This document shows, piece by piece, positions 16,802-25,361 of a stretch of 64,000 nt of DNA (position 1 is its first letter; each line of letters begins with the position of its first letter). Origin of the DNA: an uncultured Clostridia bacterium. Its GTDB lineage: Bacteria; Bacillota; Clostridia; Christensenellales; Borkfalkiaceae. The translations under genes and the position numbers were made by a program. The notes under the pieces are model-generated. The model saw nothing but the letters and a program-made list of their open reading frames with translations. It made no database searches and had not been told where the DNA came from. The DNA lies in contig CALVXG010000004.1 of NCBI GenBank assembly GCA_944368925.1, forward strand, positions 1-64,000, given 5' to 3'.

Positions 16802-17170
16802 ATGGCACGCATTGCCGGTGTAGATTTACCCAGAGAAAAGCGGGTGGAAATCGGGCTTACCTATATCTACGGTATAGGGCTCACCACGTCCAAGAAAATT
16901 CTTGCGGCGACGGGCATCAATCCCGACACGAGAGTCAAAGATCTGGACGAAAACGACGTTTCCAAACTCAGAGAATATATCGATCACAATTTGCGCGTGG
17001 AGGGCGAACTCCGCGGCGAAGTGAACCTGAATATCAAACGCCTTATGGAGATCGGCTGCTATCGCGGCATCCGTCACAGAAAGGGGTTGCCTGTCCGCGG
17101 ACAGAGCAGCAAGCGTAACGCGCGTACGCGGAAAGGCCCGCGCCGCACGGTAGCGAAGAAGAAGAAATAA
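16802..17170 (+). CDS. rpsM: 30S ribosomal protein S13
   Basis: S13 (uS13) makes the bridges from the 30S head to L5. The 122 residues start [20 protein letters not shown], contain the helix-two-turn-helix [20 protein letters not shown] and end in the basic [15 protein letters not shown] tail. A GGAGGTC site lies at 16785-16791. Confidence 0.98.
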   Translation: MARIAGVDLPREKRVEIGLTYIYGIGLTTSKKILAATGINPDTRVKDLDENDVSKLREYIDHNLRVEGELRGEVNLNIKRLMEIGCYRGIRHRKGLPVRGQSSKRNARTRKGPRRTVAKKKK

Positions 17171-17189
17171 TCGAGGAGGATAAGAAACA

Positions 17190-17591
17190 ATGGCAGCAGC
17201 AACGAAAAAGACGGCGCAAGTCCGCCGCCGCAAAGAGCTGAAAAAAGTTGACAAGGGCCAGGCACATATCCAGTCCTCGTTCAACAACACGCTCGTGACC
17301 ATCACGGATATGAACGGCAACGCGATTTCGTGGTCGAGCGCAGGCAGTCTCGGATTCAAGGGATCGAGAAAGGGCACGCCGTTCGCAGCGCAGTCGGCAG
17401 CGGATACCGCGGCGAAAATTGCGAAAGAGCACGGGCTTCGTTCCGTCGAAGTATATGTGAAGGGCCCCGGCGCAGGCAGAGAAGCGGCGATCCGCGCTCT
17501 GGCAGCGGCCGAACTGGAAATTACGATGATCACCGACGTTTCGCCGATCCCGCACAACGGTTGCAGACCCCCGAAACGCCGCAGAGTATAA
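17190..17591 (+). CDS. rpsK: 30S ribosomal protein S11
   Basis: S11 (uS11) shapes the platform at the E site. The 133 residues hold [20 protein letters not shown], then [17 protein letters not shown] and the C-terminal [20 protein letters not shown] motif. The AGGAGG site precedes it by nine bases. Order rpsM-rpsK-rpsD-rpoA-rplQ is the normal alpha operon. Confidence 0.98.
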   Translation: MAAATKKTAQVRRRKELKKVDKGQAHIQSSFNNTLVTITDMNGNAISWSSAGSLGFKGSRKGTPFAAQSAADTAAKIAKEHGLRSVEVYVKGPGAGREAAIRALAAAELEITMITDVSPIPHNGCRPPKRRRV

Positions 17592-17609
17592 GTTTAAGGA
17601 GAGAAAGAA

Positions 17610-18233
17610 ATGGCAACATACAGAGATTCCAAATGCCGTCTTTGCCGCAGAGAGGGTGCAAAACTCTTTTTGAAGGGCGACAGATGCTATTCGGGCAAAT
17701 GCGCGTTCGAGAAACGCCCTGTGGCTCCGGGTGCGCACGGTGCGGCAAGAAAGAAAGTGTCCGAGTACGGCTTGCAGCTTCGCGAAAAACAGAAGACCAA
17801 GAGAATTTACGGCGTACAGGAAGGCCAGTTCCGCAAATATTATGAAATGGCTGACCGCATGAAGGGCATCACGGGTGAAAACATGCTCTCCCTGCTCGAA
17901 CGCCGTCTGGATAACGTCGTGTTCCGTATGGGGCTCGGCGGATCCCGCGCCCAGGCAAGACAGCTTGTCAACCACGCGCATTTCACCGTCAACGGCAGAA
18001 CGGTCAACATTCCTTCCTACATCGTGAAGGCGGGCGACGTCATTGCCGTCAAAGAAACCAGAAAGAAAGATAAATATTTTGAGGAGATCAAATCCGCGAA
18101 AGTCGGCACTCTGCCCAAATGGCTGGAATTTGATCCCGAAAAACTCGAAGGAAAGGTAATCGCATTGCCTGCAAGGGAAGACATCGACAGCCAGATTGCA
18201 GAGCACATGATCGTCGAGCTGTACTCCAAGTAA
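17610..18233 (+). CDS. rpsD: 30S ribosomal protein S4, zinc-type
   Basis: S4 (uS4) nucleates 30S assembly and affects fidelity. The 207 residues start with a cysteine-containing N-terminus ([19 protein letters not shown] with a further C at [10 protein letters not shown]), the C+ form that can bind zinc; the S4 RNA-binding domain follows ([20 protein letters not shown]). In many bacteria S4 represses the alpha operon, but I see no pseudoknot leader here. Confidence 0.97.
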   Translation: MATYRDSKCRLCRREGAKLFLKGDRCYSGKCAFEKRPVAPGAHGAARKKVSEYGLQLREKQKTKRIYGVQEGQFRKYYEMADRMKGITGENMLSLLERRLDNVVFRMGLGGSRAQARQLVNHAHFTVNGRTVNIPSYIVKAGDVIAVKETRKKDKYFEEIKSAKVGTLPKWLEFDPEKLEGKVIALPAREDIDSQIAEHMIVELYSK

Positions 18234-18265
18234 TAAGTAACGCCGAAGCAAGGAGGTAATAACGC

Positions 18266-19222
18266 ATGATCGAAATGGATATGCCCAAAATCGAGGTGGA
18301 AGAGAACGAAGCGAAAAGCTACGCGAAGATCGTTGTCGAACCTCTCGAAAAGGGTTTCGGTCTTACAATAGGAAACTGTCTGAGAAGGATACTTCTTTCG
18401 GCGCTTCCCGGTGCTGCGGTGCAAGGGATCCGGTTCTATCCGGACGGGCTGGTGAAGCATGAGTTTTCTGCGCTTCCCGGCGTCAAGGAGGATGTTCCCG
18501 AGATCATCCTCAACTTGAAGACGCTTGCAATACAGACGGCGACGACAGACAAAGATTACGTCAAAACGCTTCACATCTGCAAGGAAGGCCCCGTGGTGAT
18601 CACGGGTGCCGACCTGGAACAGGATGCGGAAGTGGAGGTCATCAACAAAGACCAGTATATCTGCACGGTAGACGAAGGCGCGAAGATCGACATGGAAATC
18701 ACGGTCGGCCGCGGCAGAGGCTACAAAGGTGCGGGATCGAACAAGAATCATCCGATCGGCTATATCCCCGTCGATTCCATCTACACGCCCGTGAAGAAAG
18801 TCAACTACAACGTGGAAAGCACGCGTGTGGGGCAGAGCATCGACTACGACAAGCTGGTCATGGAAGTTTGGACAAACGGCGCATTTTCCGCGAAAGAGAT
18901 CGTCTCTCTTGCCGCGAAAATCATGCAGGATCACATCGGCCTGTTCGTGAACCTGAGCGATTCGATCAAGGGAATGGACATTCTCGTCAAGAACGAAGAC
19001 GACAAACAGCAGCAGGTTCTCGCCATGGCGATCGAGGATATGGATCTTTCCGTCCGTTCCTACAACTGCTTAAAGCGCGCGAATATCCACACCGTCGAAG
19101 ATTTAACCAAGAAAACCGAGGAAGAAATGCTCAAAGTTCGCAACCTCGGCAGAAAGTCGTTGGATGAAGTCATTCAGAAACTGGAATCTTACGGACTTTC
19201 ATTAGAAAAAAAGGAGGACTAA
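18266..19222 (+). CDS. rpoA: RNA polymerase alpha subunit
   Basis: Alpha dimerises to start RNA polymerase assembly and its C-terminal domain reads UP elements and activators. The 318 residues show the N-domain (EPLEKGFGLTIGNCLRRILL, the typical first signature) and the alphaCTD with SVRSYNCLKRANIHTVEDL and RNLGRKSLDEVIQKLESYGL. An AAGGAGG site lies at 18250-18256. rplQ follows after four bases. Confidence 0.98.
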   Translation: MIEMDMPKIEVEENEAKSYAKIVVEPLEKGFGLTIGNCLRRILLSALPGAAVQGIRFYPDGLVKHEFSALPGVKEDVPEIILNLKTLAIQTATTDKDYVKTLHICKEGPVVITGADLEQDAEVEVINKDQYICTVDEGAKIDMEITVGRGRGYKGAGSNKNHPIGYIPVDSIYTPVKKVNYNVESTRVGQSIDYDKLVMEVWTNGAFSAKEIVSLAAKIMQDHIGLFVNLSDSIKGMDILVKNEDDKQQQVLAMAIEDMDLSVRSYNCLKRANIHTVEDLTKKTEEEMLKVRNLGRKSLDEVIQKLESYGLSLEKKED

Positions 19223-19226
19223 CATT

Positions 19227-19742
19227 ATGCCGGGAAAACTGGGCAGAACGAGCGAACAGAGAATTGCCATTTTGAGAAACCAGGCATCCAACCTTCTCTG
19301 GTACGGAAAAATAGAAACGACGAAAGCCCGCGCGAAAGAATTGCAGTCTTACGTCGAAAAAATTATCACCGCGGCGATCAATTCGTATGACGATACGATC
19401 GAAAGCAGCAAAGTCGTAACCGAAAAAACGGGCAAAAAAGAGCGCGAAGTGACGGTTACGGTCGTGAAAGACGGCCCGAAGAAACTTGCCGCACGCCGCA
19501 GGATCATGAGCAAACTCTACGATCTGCAGGAGATCAAAGCGTTCAACGAGAGCAAGTCCGCTTACAAGGCTCGCACGAAGGACGTTGCGCACCCTCTGAT
19601 CGAGAAATTGTTCAACGAGATCGCGCCCAAATACGCACAGCGCAACGACGAAAAGAATTGCGCAGGCGGCTATACGCGCATCGTGAACCTCGGCGAACGC
19701 CGCGGCGATGCGTCCGAAATGGCGATCATCGAATTGGTGTAA
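19227..19742 (+). CDS. rplQ: 50S ribosomal protein L17, long form
   Basis: L17 (bL17) lies at the tunnel exit. The N-terminal 50 residues are classical (KLGRTSEQRIAILRNQASNL, then TTKARAKELQSYVEKIIT). Residues about 55-105 hold an insertion rich in charged residues (SSKVVTEKTGKKEREVTVTV) that makes the protein 171 residues instead of about 115-130; the C-terminal NCAGGYTRIVNLGERRGDAS returns to the family pattern. The frame is intact, so the insertion is a lineage feature, not an error. Confidence 0.95.
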   Translation: MPGKLGRTSEQRIAILRNQASNLLWYGKIETTKARAKELQSYVEKIITAAINSYDDTIESSKVVTEKTGKKEREVTVTVVKDGPKKLAARRRIMSKLYDLQEIKAFNESKSAYKARTKDVAHPLIEKLFNEIAPKYAQRNDEKNCAGGYTRIVNLGERRGDASEMAIIELV

Positions 19743-19758
19743 TTTCACCGGATCATGC

Positions 19759-19789
19759 AAAAAACGGGAGCAAACTCCCGTTTTTTTTG
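19759..19789 (+). terminator. Terminator of the alpha operon
   Basis: ACGGGAG-CAAA-CTCCCGT with an A run before and eight T after, 18 bases past rplQ. Confidence 0.93.
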
Positions 19790-19811
19790 CTGTCTGCGGA
19801 ATAAAATTTTC

Positions 19812-19878
19812 GGCGCGGCTTCAAGCCGCGCCTTTTTTTTCGATACGTGGACGCGCATTAAAAAATGCGCGTCCACGT
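19812..19878 (+). terminator. Two further hairpins behind the alpha operon
   Basis: 19812-19840: GGCGCGGCTT with AAGCCGCGCC and eight T, a full terminator. 19845-19878: a perfect 14-bp stem ACGTGGACGCGCAT. With the first terminator this makes three hairpins in 120 bases. The remaining bases up to the lipoprotein gene are purine-rich and hold its promoter. Confidence 0.85.
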
Positions 19879-20007
19879 CTGCCTTTAAAAAAGGAGAAAG
19901 CGTTTTTTAAAAAAGAGGAGAGGAAGGAAGGGGAACGCGTCGGGGGCAGAAAATTGTGATAAATTCGGATAAATCTGCGCGAAATTTGCATAAAAGGGCA
20001 AAAGTAC

Positions 20008-20036
20008 TTGACGATTTTCAAAATAACGGGTAAAAT
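20008..20036 (+). promoter_or_regulatory. Promoter of the cyclophilin-like lipoprotein gene
   Basis: TTGACG (20008-20013), 17 bases, TAAAAT (20031-20036). Confidence 0.85.
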
Positions 20037-20107
20037 AAGAAAGTACACATTCTAAGTGGCAAAAAGCGCAATTTTGCGCATGGAAAAGCAAAATCTGAGG
20101 AGGCAAT

Positions 20108-20995
20108 ATGTTGAAAACGATCGGCGGAAAACTTGTGCGGCTGTTTGCCGTTGCGGTTTCGGCGGCAGTTCTTTGCGGGTGTGCGTTCATGTTTACGGCG
20201 TGCAGTACCCGTCGCCCCGAGATCTCCGTCCGCATTTCCTTTAACGGAGAGGAATACACACTCAATTATACGCTTTACCGCGACTATTATCGCCAGACGG
20301 TCGACCATTACATGGCTCTGATCGACGCGAATTTCTTTGACAACACGGTCATTCACGATTACCAGTCCGACCGTATGGTAGGGGGCGGCTACACGTACGA
20401 CAGCATGGATACGTCCGATGCGGTCGAAGACCTCAAAGCGCTCGATTACGACGGCACGACGCTCAATTCCGACGGAACGGTCAAAGTGATCACAGCGTCG
20501 GTCTGGGAAGACGCGGAGCACACGAAACCCACCAACCGTCTGTACGGCGAAGTGGAAGCGAGCGGCCATATCATCGACAACGGCTCGGGCCTGACAAATC
20601 AACTCGGCGCGCTCGGCACCTATTCGTACGTCAAGTCGGACAGCGACAGGCTGATGTACTGGAACCGCACGAAGAGCGGCGCGGAAGGCAGCAACGCATA
20701 TTATTACAACAGCGTGACGAGCATGTTCTATATTTACACGAGCTCGACTTCGACCACGGACAAGAACCTGTGCGTATTCGGCGAGCTTGCGAACGAAGCG
20801 TCCACGACGGCTCTCAACGATCTGATCACGGCGATCAATGATTATACGGACGCTTTGGGCGACAACGGTTCTTTCACGACGGAAAAGGACGTGACGCTCA
20901 CGGACGCGTATGCGGCGGACGGCCGTTGCGACGTGACGTTCAATGTTCCCACCGAAAAAATCATCATCGAAGAGATCAGCGTCGTAAAATATTAA
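20108..20995 (+). CDS. Lipoprotein with degenerate cyclophilin-like domain
   Basis: A 295-residue exported protein. Residues 1-32 are a signal peptide with two possible lipid-anchor cysteines (AAVLCGC and MFTACS). From about residue 45 the sequence follows a cyclophilin: HYMALIDANFFDNTVIHDYQ, then SDRMVGGGYTYD, corresponding to the family pattern of FLxLVDxGFYDGTxFHRV and FMxQGGG. The catalytic Arg after His is Asp, and the usual Gln is Val, so prolyl isomerase activity is doubtful. The middle has Ser/Thr-rich stretches. AGGAGG (20097-20102) precedes the ATG. It is monocistronic between a promoter and a strong terminator. Confidence 0.7.
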   Translation: MLKTIGGKLVRLFAVAVSAAVLCGCAFMFTACSTRRPEISVRISFNGEEYTLNYTLYRDYYRQTVDHYMALIDANFFDNTVIHDYQSDRMVGGGYTYDSMDTSDAVEDLKALDYDGTTLNSDGTVKVITASVWEDAEHTKPTNRLYGEVEASGHIIDNGSGLTNQLGALGTYSYVKSDSDRLMYWNRTKSGAEGSNAYYYNSVTSMFYIYTSSTSTTDKNLCVFGELANEASTTALNDLITAINDYTDALGDNGSFTTEKDVTLTDAYAADGRCDVTFNVPTEKIIIEEISVVKY

Positions 20996-21032
20996 GATGG
21001 AACAGCGCGGAGAAAATTCCGTAAAATAAGCG

Positions 21033-21074
21033 CAGCGGGCGGCATACGATTTGTATGCCGCCCGCTGTTTTTTT
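21033..21074 (+). terminator. Terminator of the lipoprotein gene
   Basis: A perfect 15-bp stem (CAGCGGGCGGCATAC, loop GATTT) followed by seven T. Confidence 0.93.
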
Positions 21075-21166
21075 CTTATTCCGCTCCCGTATTTCGCTTT
21101 TTCGCATATCTTCGCTCCGCCGTTTTCGCCCTGTTTCATTTTTCGATTTCATTCCGCTTTGCTCCC

Positions 21167-21226
21167 GCATCGCTTGTTCCTGCATCGCTTGTTCCCGCAT
21201 CGCTTGCTCCCGCATCGCTTGCTCCC
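21167..21226. repeat. Four tandem 15-bp repeats
   Basis: The unit GCATCGCTTG(T/C)TCC(C/T) occurs four times without gap, with degenerate flanks on both sides (GCTTTGCTCCC, GCTTTGCTTTGC). No gene is convincing across it: a minus-strand frame would read a REQAM repeat but lacks a ribosome binding site and runs through the terminator. The repeat lies in the 412-base gap between the lipoprotein and the metallopeptidase. Confidence 0.85.
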
Positions 21227-21333
21227 GCTTTGCTTTGCTTGCGTTCTTTACAAAACGTAGCTTTTGCGAATCGTTGCGTGCAGTAAAAAGGCGGAACGCT
21301 TTGTTACTTAAGGAAAAAATGCTGCACGAAGTT

Positions 21334-21365
21334 AAAAAACGCCGCCGCTTTTTTAAAGCGGCGGC
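21334..21365 (-). terminator. Terminator of the metallopeptidase gene (minus strand)
   Basis: GCCGCCGCTTT (21341-21351) with AAAGCGGCGGC (21355-21365); on the minus strand it is followed by six T. Confidence 0.88.
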
Positions 21366-21407
21366 ACGTATGTTTTGCCTGCGAGGGATGCCCCGATAAA
21401 AATCTTT

Positions 21408-22151
21408 TTAATCGTTTCTGCGTCTTCCGCCCAAAAGCACGAAGACGTAGAGCAGGAAGCGCAGGAACATGAGCAGGGAAGTGAGGAGTGCGGCAAAGTA
21501 GGTCATGGCGGCGGCGGATAGCACTTTGGCGGCCGCCTTTTTTTCTTCCTTGGTGACGAGAATGCCCGTTTCGGCGAGCATGCGTTTTGCGCGGGCGGAA
21601 GCATTGAGCTCGACCGGCAGGGTCACAAGGGAGAAGAGGGTAGAGAGCCCGTACAGGCAGACCCCGATGAACACGATGATGTTGCCGATTTCCGTGACGG
21701 AAGCGACCCAAGTCAAAAGAACGCCGACGATGACCAGCGGAAAGGCGAGCATGGTGCCGAAGTTGGTGATGGGCACGAGTGCGCCGCGCAGGCGGTACAG
21801 GAGATACCCGTGTTCGCGCTGGACGACGTGGCCGACCTCGTGCGCGCTGACGGCGACGGCGGAGACGGAGTTGGAGTCGTACGTGCTTTCCGAGAGGGTG
21901 ACCGTCAGCGTTTTCGGGTTGAAGTTATCGGTCAGTCTTCCCTTTCCGCGCGCGACGGAGATTCCGTACACGTTGTTTTTTTCCAGGAGCATGCGCGCCG
22001 TATCGCTGCCCGTCCAGTCGGTGGACGTGGGGAGCCTGTCATACTTTGCAAAGGTGGTATGCACTTTGGCGCTTGCCCATGCGGAAATCAGAATGCAGGG
22101 CAGCAAGATGATGCCCGAGAGCAGGTAAACAAAATAGATATCCAGAAACAT
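21408..22151 (-). CDS. Neutral zinc metallopeptidase, YugP-like membrane protease
   Basis: A 247-residue integral membrane protein of the putative neutral zinc metallopeptidase family (YugP in B. subtilis; substrate unknown). The start at 22151 (MFLDIYFVYLLSGI) has AGAGGA upstream and starts directly with the first membrane segment. The zinc motif HEVGH lies at about residues 117-121 within VAVSAHEVGHVVQREHG; three or four more hydrophobic segments follow. Before the motif, DNFNPKTLTVTLSESTYDS is typical of the family. Promoter at 22199-22171, terminator downstream, so it is monocistronic. Confidence 0.88.
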   Translation of the reverse strand: MFLDIYFVYLLSGIILLPCILISAWASAKVHTTFAKYDRLPTSTDWTGSDTARMLLEKNNVYGISVARGKGRLTDNFNPKTLTVTLSESTYDSNSVSAVAVSAHEVGHVVQREHGYLLYRLRGALVPITNFGTMLAFPLVIVGVLLTWVASVTEIGNIIVFIGVCLYGLSTLFSLVTLPVELNASARAKRMLAETGILVTKEEKKAAAKVLSAAAMTYFAALLTSLLMFLRFLLYVFVLLGGRRRND

Positions 22152-22170
22152 AACTTTATCCTCTGTCTGT

Positions 22171-22199
22171 ATTATAAAGCATACGCAATAAAAAGTCAA
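22171..22199 (-). promoter_or_regulatory. Promoter of the YugP-like gene
   Basis: On the minus strand TTGACT (22199-22194), 17 bases, TATAAT (22176-22171), 20 bases before the ATG. Confidence 0.88.
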
Positions 22200-22233
22200 A
22201 AAATTTACGGTAAGGCAGAGAAAGGGGGAAAGG

Positions 22234-23178
22234 TTATTCCACGGGCAGGACGTTCACGATGCGGCCGTCCTGCGTTTCGGCGCGGAAAAACTTCATGTCG
22301 AAGCTGTTTTCGGCGCGGCGGTACACAAGCCCGACGGCGTTGACGTTGCCGTGTACGCGGTAAAAAATTTCTTTGGGAATGGCGGCGGCGCAGAAATCGC
22401 CGAGGTATTCGCACAAAAGGTCTGCTTTTTGGGCGAGCGATTCCGAAAGGTAGGGGGTGAAATCGCCGCCCGCGGCGATCTCCTGAAAGAACGCAAAGGG
22501 CAAAATTTTCTCATCGAGTGCCGCAGGGTCAAAATCTTTGCGCGCCCGTACCTTTTTGGATAAAAGGACAAGTTCTCCGTTCTGGGCGGCGTATTCCGTT
22601 TCCGCGGTATGGCAAGCGACGTCGGCGAACGTCTGCGTCACGCGCAGACGTTCGCCGCATTCGTATGAATTCGCTTTGAGTTGCAGCGCGCGCCTTCGCC
22701 CCGCCGAGAAAAACGCGAGGAATCCGCACGCTTGCCCGCGCACGCACAGAAACGCCTCGTTTCCGATCCGCTCTTCGCCGATTTCGTACTCTCCCGCCTG
22801 CGGAAGGGGGTACGTGTCAAAACCTTCGCCGTCCTGAATGCAGAGAAAGGGCCCGCCGCATTCGAAGACGGTTGCCTGCATTCCCGCGCCCCGTCCCTGG
22901 CATTTTGCGTCGAAACCCGCCCCGCGCGGCACAAAGCGCGCCGCGTAAATAATGTTGTAGCAGCCGCATCTGTACACGTCGCAGCAGGCGGGCGGCTTTT
23001 CAAAAAAACTTTTCCCCGCCGCAAAGGTAAGCGGCAGAAAATTTGCGTCGGCGGGGATAAATTCGACGGGGACGTGTTCGTCCATATCCGCACAGAGTTC
23101 GTTTCCGCTCAAAAAGCCTGCGGGCGCTCCGCCCGCGCGCAAAACGCAGGGCAGCGCCGCCGAAAAATAGATGCGCAT
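22234..23178 (-). CDS. Uncharacterised protein, 314 residues
   Basis: I recognise no family. The protein starts MRIYFSAALPCVLRAGG, is soluble in appearance, and is rich in cysteine (ELCADMD, CCDVYRCGCYN, CGGPFLC, CGERL, CEYLGDFC), aromatic residues and glycine. The middle has beta-rich stretches (ATVFECGGPFLCIQDGEGF), the last 100 residues are more helical. GGGAGT lies eight bases before the ATG. It is upstream of, and in the same direction as, the YugP-like gene, whose own promoter begins inside the gap between them. Codon use matches its neighbours, so I take it as real. Confidence 0.75.
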   Translation of the reverse strand: MRIYFSAALPCVLRAGGAPAGFLSGNELCADMDEHVPVEFIPADANFLPLTFAAGKSFFEKPPACCDVYRCGCYNIIYAARFVPRGAGFDAKCQGRGAGMQATVFECGGPFLCIQDGEGFDTYPLPQAGEYEIGEERIGNEAFLCVRGQACGFLAFFSAGRRRALQLKANSYECGERLRVTQTFADVACHTAETEYAAQNGELVLLSKKVRARKDFDPAALDEKILPFAFFQEIAAGGDFTPYLSESLAQKADLLCEYLGDFCAAAIPKEIFYRVHGNVNAVGLVYRRAENSFDMKFFRAETQDGRIVNVLPVE

Positions 23179-23282
23179 ATTTTTTACTCCCGTAATGCCC
23201 TTTTGGGCGTCTTTTGATATTTGTATGTATAAAAAAATGAAAGTATGTCAATAAAGTTACAAACCCAAGGGAGGTAATTTGT

Positions 23283-23924
23283 ATGGAAAAGATCAACGGC
23301 TACGCATTGGAAGAAGCGGAAGAGCTGATCCGCTGTATCGCGGAGGGGAAGAAGAAGGGGAAAACGCTGACCTCTTTGTTTGCGGAATACGGCAAGAAGC
23401 ACGGCAGGGCGGGCGGGAGCGTCCGAAATTATTATTATAAGCTCTTGAAGACGCAGAGCGAACCTGCGCAAAAGGTGCTGGAAGGGAAGGGCCTGCATGC
23501 CGAGCAGGTGCGTCCCTTTACGGAACAGGAGCGGAGGGAAATGCTTAAAGAAATTCTTTTGGAGAGAGGAAAAGGCTTTTCGGTGCGGCGTTCGATCGCC
23601 AACGTATGCGGCGGGGACGAAAAGAAGATGCTCCGCTATCAGAACAAGTACCGCAACATGCTGAAAAAACAGCCCGAAGAAGTGCGCGCGGCGGCGGAAA
23701 AGTGGGGAGTGCCCGTACAGTCGGATCGCCGTCCCGCAAAACTTCTGGAAAAGCGCCTGCAGGAGGAGATCGACGCGCTTTACGGCAGGCTTGCCATCTC
23801 GCTTCGCGAAGAAAACGCCCGCCTGCGCGAAACGGTGCGCCGTCTGACGGAAGAAAACGAGCTTCTGCGCCGCGCCAGCCGCGTCAAGAAAGCGATGCTC
23901 GCCGCCAACCGCAACGCAAAGTGA
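23283..23924 (+). CDS. Putative DNA-binding protein with two Myb-like repeats and coiled coil
   Basis: A 213-residue protein. Residues 9-58 (EEAEELIRCIAEGKKKGKTL, then RNYYYKLLK) and residues about 80-125 (QERREMLKEILLERGKGFSV, then RYQNKYRNML) follow the same helical plan with an end pattern RNYYYKLL / NKYRNMLK, so the protein contains two diverged Myb/SANT-like modules. The C-terminal 50 residues (REENARLRETVRRLTEENEL) form a leucine-heptad coiled coil. The resemblance to the RsfA-type Myb regulators of sporulating Firmicutes is suggestive only. GGGAGGT precedes the ATG. Confidence 0.65.
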   Translation: MEKINGYALEEAEELIRCIAEGKKKGKTLTSLFAEYGKKHGRAGGSVRNYYYKLLKTQSEPAQKVLEGKGLHAEQVRPFTEQERREMLKEILLERGKGFSVRRSIANVCGGDEKKMLRYQNKYRNMLKKQPEEVRAAAEKWGVPVQSDRRPAKLLEKRLQEEIDALYGRLAISLREENARLRETVRRLTEENELLRRASRVKKAMLAANRNAK

Positions 23925-24026
23925 TTATTTTAGCCGCTCTGTGATTTTTTAAAAACCGTATATTCTCACGGATTGTGCACATACTTCGGATACGGACGAA
24001 TTGCGTCCGCCCGGAGGAAACACAGT

Positions 24027-24221
24027 ATGGAAAAATTCATAGCAGGAATGGCCGCAGGCGCCGTTCTCGGCGCGCTGTGGGTCGCGAACAGCAACAAGAC
24101 CCGCGCGCTCGTACAGAAAGGCCAGGAAGAGTTCAAGACGAAACTGGACGCCTATATCGACGAAAAGCTGGCGGCGCTCAGCTCGGCCGGCGGTACGGAC
24201 GAAACCAAGAAAAAAAATTGA
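24027..24221 (+). CDS. Small membrane-associated protein, YtxH-like
   Basis: A 64-residue protein. The start at 24027 (MEKFIAGMAAGAVLGALWVA) follows CGGAGG at 24012-24017. One N-terminal hydrophobic Gly/Ala-rich segment is followed by a charged helical tail (KTKLDAYIDEKLAALSS) and a KKKN end, the layout of YtxH-like proteins. A terminator lies 33 bases downstream. The function is unknown. Confidence 0.65.
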   Translation: MEKFIAGMAAGAVLGALWVANSNKTRALVQKGQEEFKTKLDAYIDEKLAALSSAGGTDETKKKN

Positions 24222-24253
24222 CCGCCTGCAAAGGCGCGGCAGAAAGACGCCGC

Positions 24254-24295
24254 AAAAAGAGGGCCGCGACCGCAAGGGTCGCGGCCCTCTTTTTG
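24254..24295 (+). terminator. Terminator after the YtxH-like gene
   Basis: AAAAAGAGGGCCGCGACC with the matching right arm, loop GCAA, and a T5 tail. A second perfect hairpin (GTTTGCGCCCTTTTTT, loop AAAG) follows at 24311-24346 and can end transcription from either side. Confidence 0.9.
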
Positions 24296-24506
24296 TATCA
24301 AAACAAAACGGTTTGCGCCCTTTTTTAAAGAAAAAAGGGCGCAAACGGGCGGAAAGCCGTCTTTTATCGGCAAGCAAAAGAAGGGCGTAAGGGGTCTTGC
24401 GGGGAGGAAAAGGGATATTACAAAATTTTTACATGGAAAATACAAAAAAATCCATGAAAAGAGAGAAAGCTGTGTTATAATGGAAGGGTAGAAAAAGGAG
24501 AACGGT

Positions 24507-25361
24507 ATGCCATCCACGTATGCACATTATGTATTCGGAAAACAGATGCTGGAGCGGTTTCCGCGGCAGTTGGCGGAGATCGCGCGCGATCGGAGGGAAT
24601 TGTACGATATCGGGCTGCACGGGCCGGATATTTTGTTTTATTATCATCCGCTGAGGCTGAACAAGGTCAACAAAGTCGGGTTCGGCACGCACGAGAAGAC
24701 GGGGCGCGAATTTTTTACGCGGGCGAAGGAAGCATGTCTTCGTTCGTTTGACCGAGAGGGGGCAACGGCGTATGTGCTGGGTTTTCTCTGTCATTTTGCG
24801 CTGGACACGGAATGTCACAGTTATATTGAGAACAAAATAGCGGTGTCAAACGTGCGGCATACGGAGATCGAGAGCGAATTTGACCGTATGCTTTTGGAAA
24901 AGCAGGGGATCGACCCGCTGTCCGCGAAGCTGACGGGTCACATTGTGGCGTCAAAGCGGAATGCGGAGACGATCGCGCCGTTTTTTGCGGGGGTCACGGA
25001 TCAGCAGGTTTTGAAGTCGCTGCGTTCCATGCTCCGCATCAGCGAGCTTTTGCGCGCGCCGCACGCGTGCAAGCGTTTTTTTGTGGAAACGGTATTGCAT
25101 TTATCGGGGAATTATCGGGAGATGCACGGCATGATGATGGCGAAAAAGCCCATCGAGGCGTGCAGGGACAGCAACCTGCGGCTGGAAAAACTGATGCGCA
25201 AGGCGCAGGATCTGTGCGTGAAGCTGGCGGAAAACTTTATGCGGTTTTTAAAGGGAGAGGAGCCGCTTTGCGATACGTTCGACCGCACGTTCGGCCCGAA
25301 CGGAAACTGGAAGGAGATCCCGGTGCTTTCCGAACAAGAGGAAATCGAATATGAAGTTTAA
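24507..25361 (+). CDS. Zinc-dependent phospholipase C family protein
   Basis: A 284-residue cytosolic-looking protein of the family that shares the zinc-dependent phospholipase C fold (S1/P1-nuclease-like). The start PSTYAHYVFGKQML carries the first His; other ligands are in YDIGLHGPDILFYYHP, then GFLCHFALDTECHSYIEN, which combine H and D residues in the family order. No signal peptide, so the substrate is uncertain; members of this family in Clostridia are uncharacterised. AAGGAG is placed nine bases before the start, and a TATAAT box lies at 24476-24481. It overlaps the MFS gene by 11 bases. Confidence 0.82.
   Translation: MPSTYAHYVFGKQMLERFPRQLAEIARDRRELYDIGLHGPDILFYYHPLRLNKVNKVGFGTHEKTGREFFTRAKEACLRSFDREGATAYVLGFLCHFALDTECHSYIENKIAVSNVRHTEIESEFDRMLLEKQGIDPLSAKLTGHIVASKRNAETIAPFFAGVTDQQVLKSLRSMLRISELLRAPHACKRFFVETVLHLSGNYREMHGMMMAKKPIEACRDSNLRLEKLMRKAQDLCVKLAENFMRFLKGEEPLCDTFDRTFGPNGNWKEIPVLSEQEEIEYEV

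Noticed and set aside
20976-21215. Minus-strand frame with REQAM repeats
   Set aside because: Arises from the 15-bp tandem repeat; no ribosome binding site and it ends inside a terminator.
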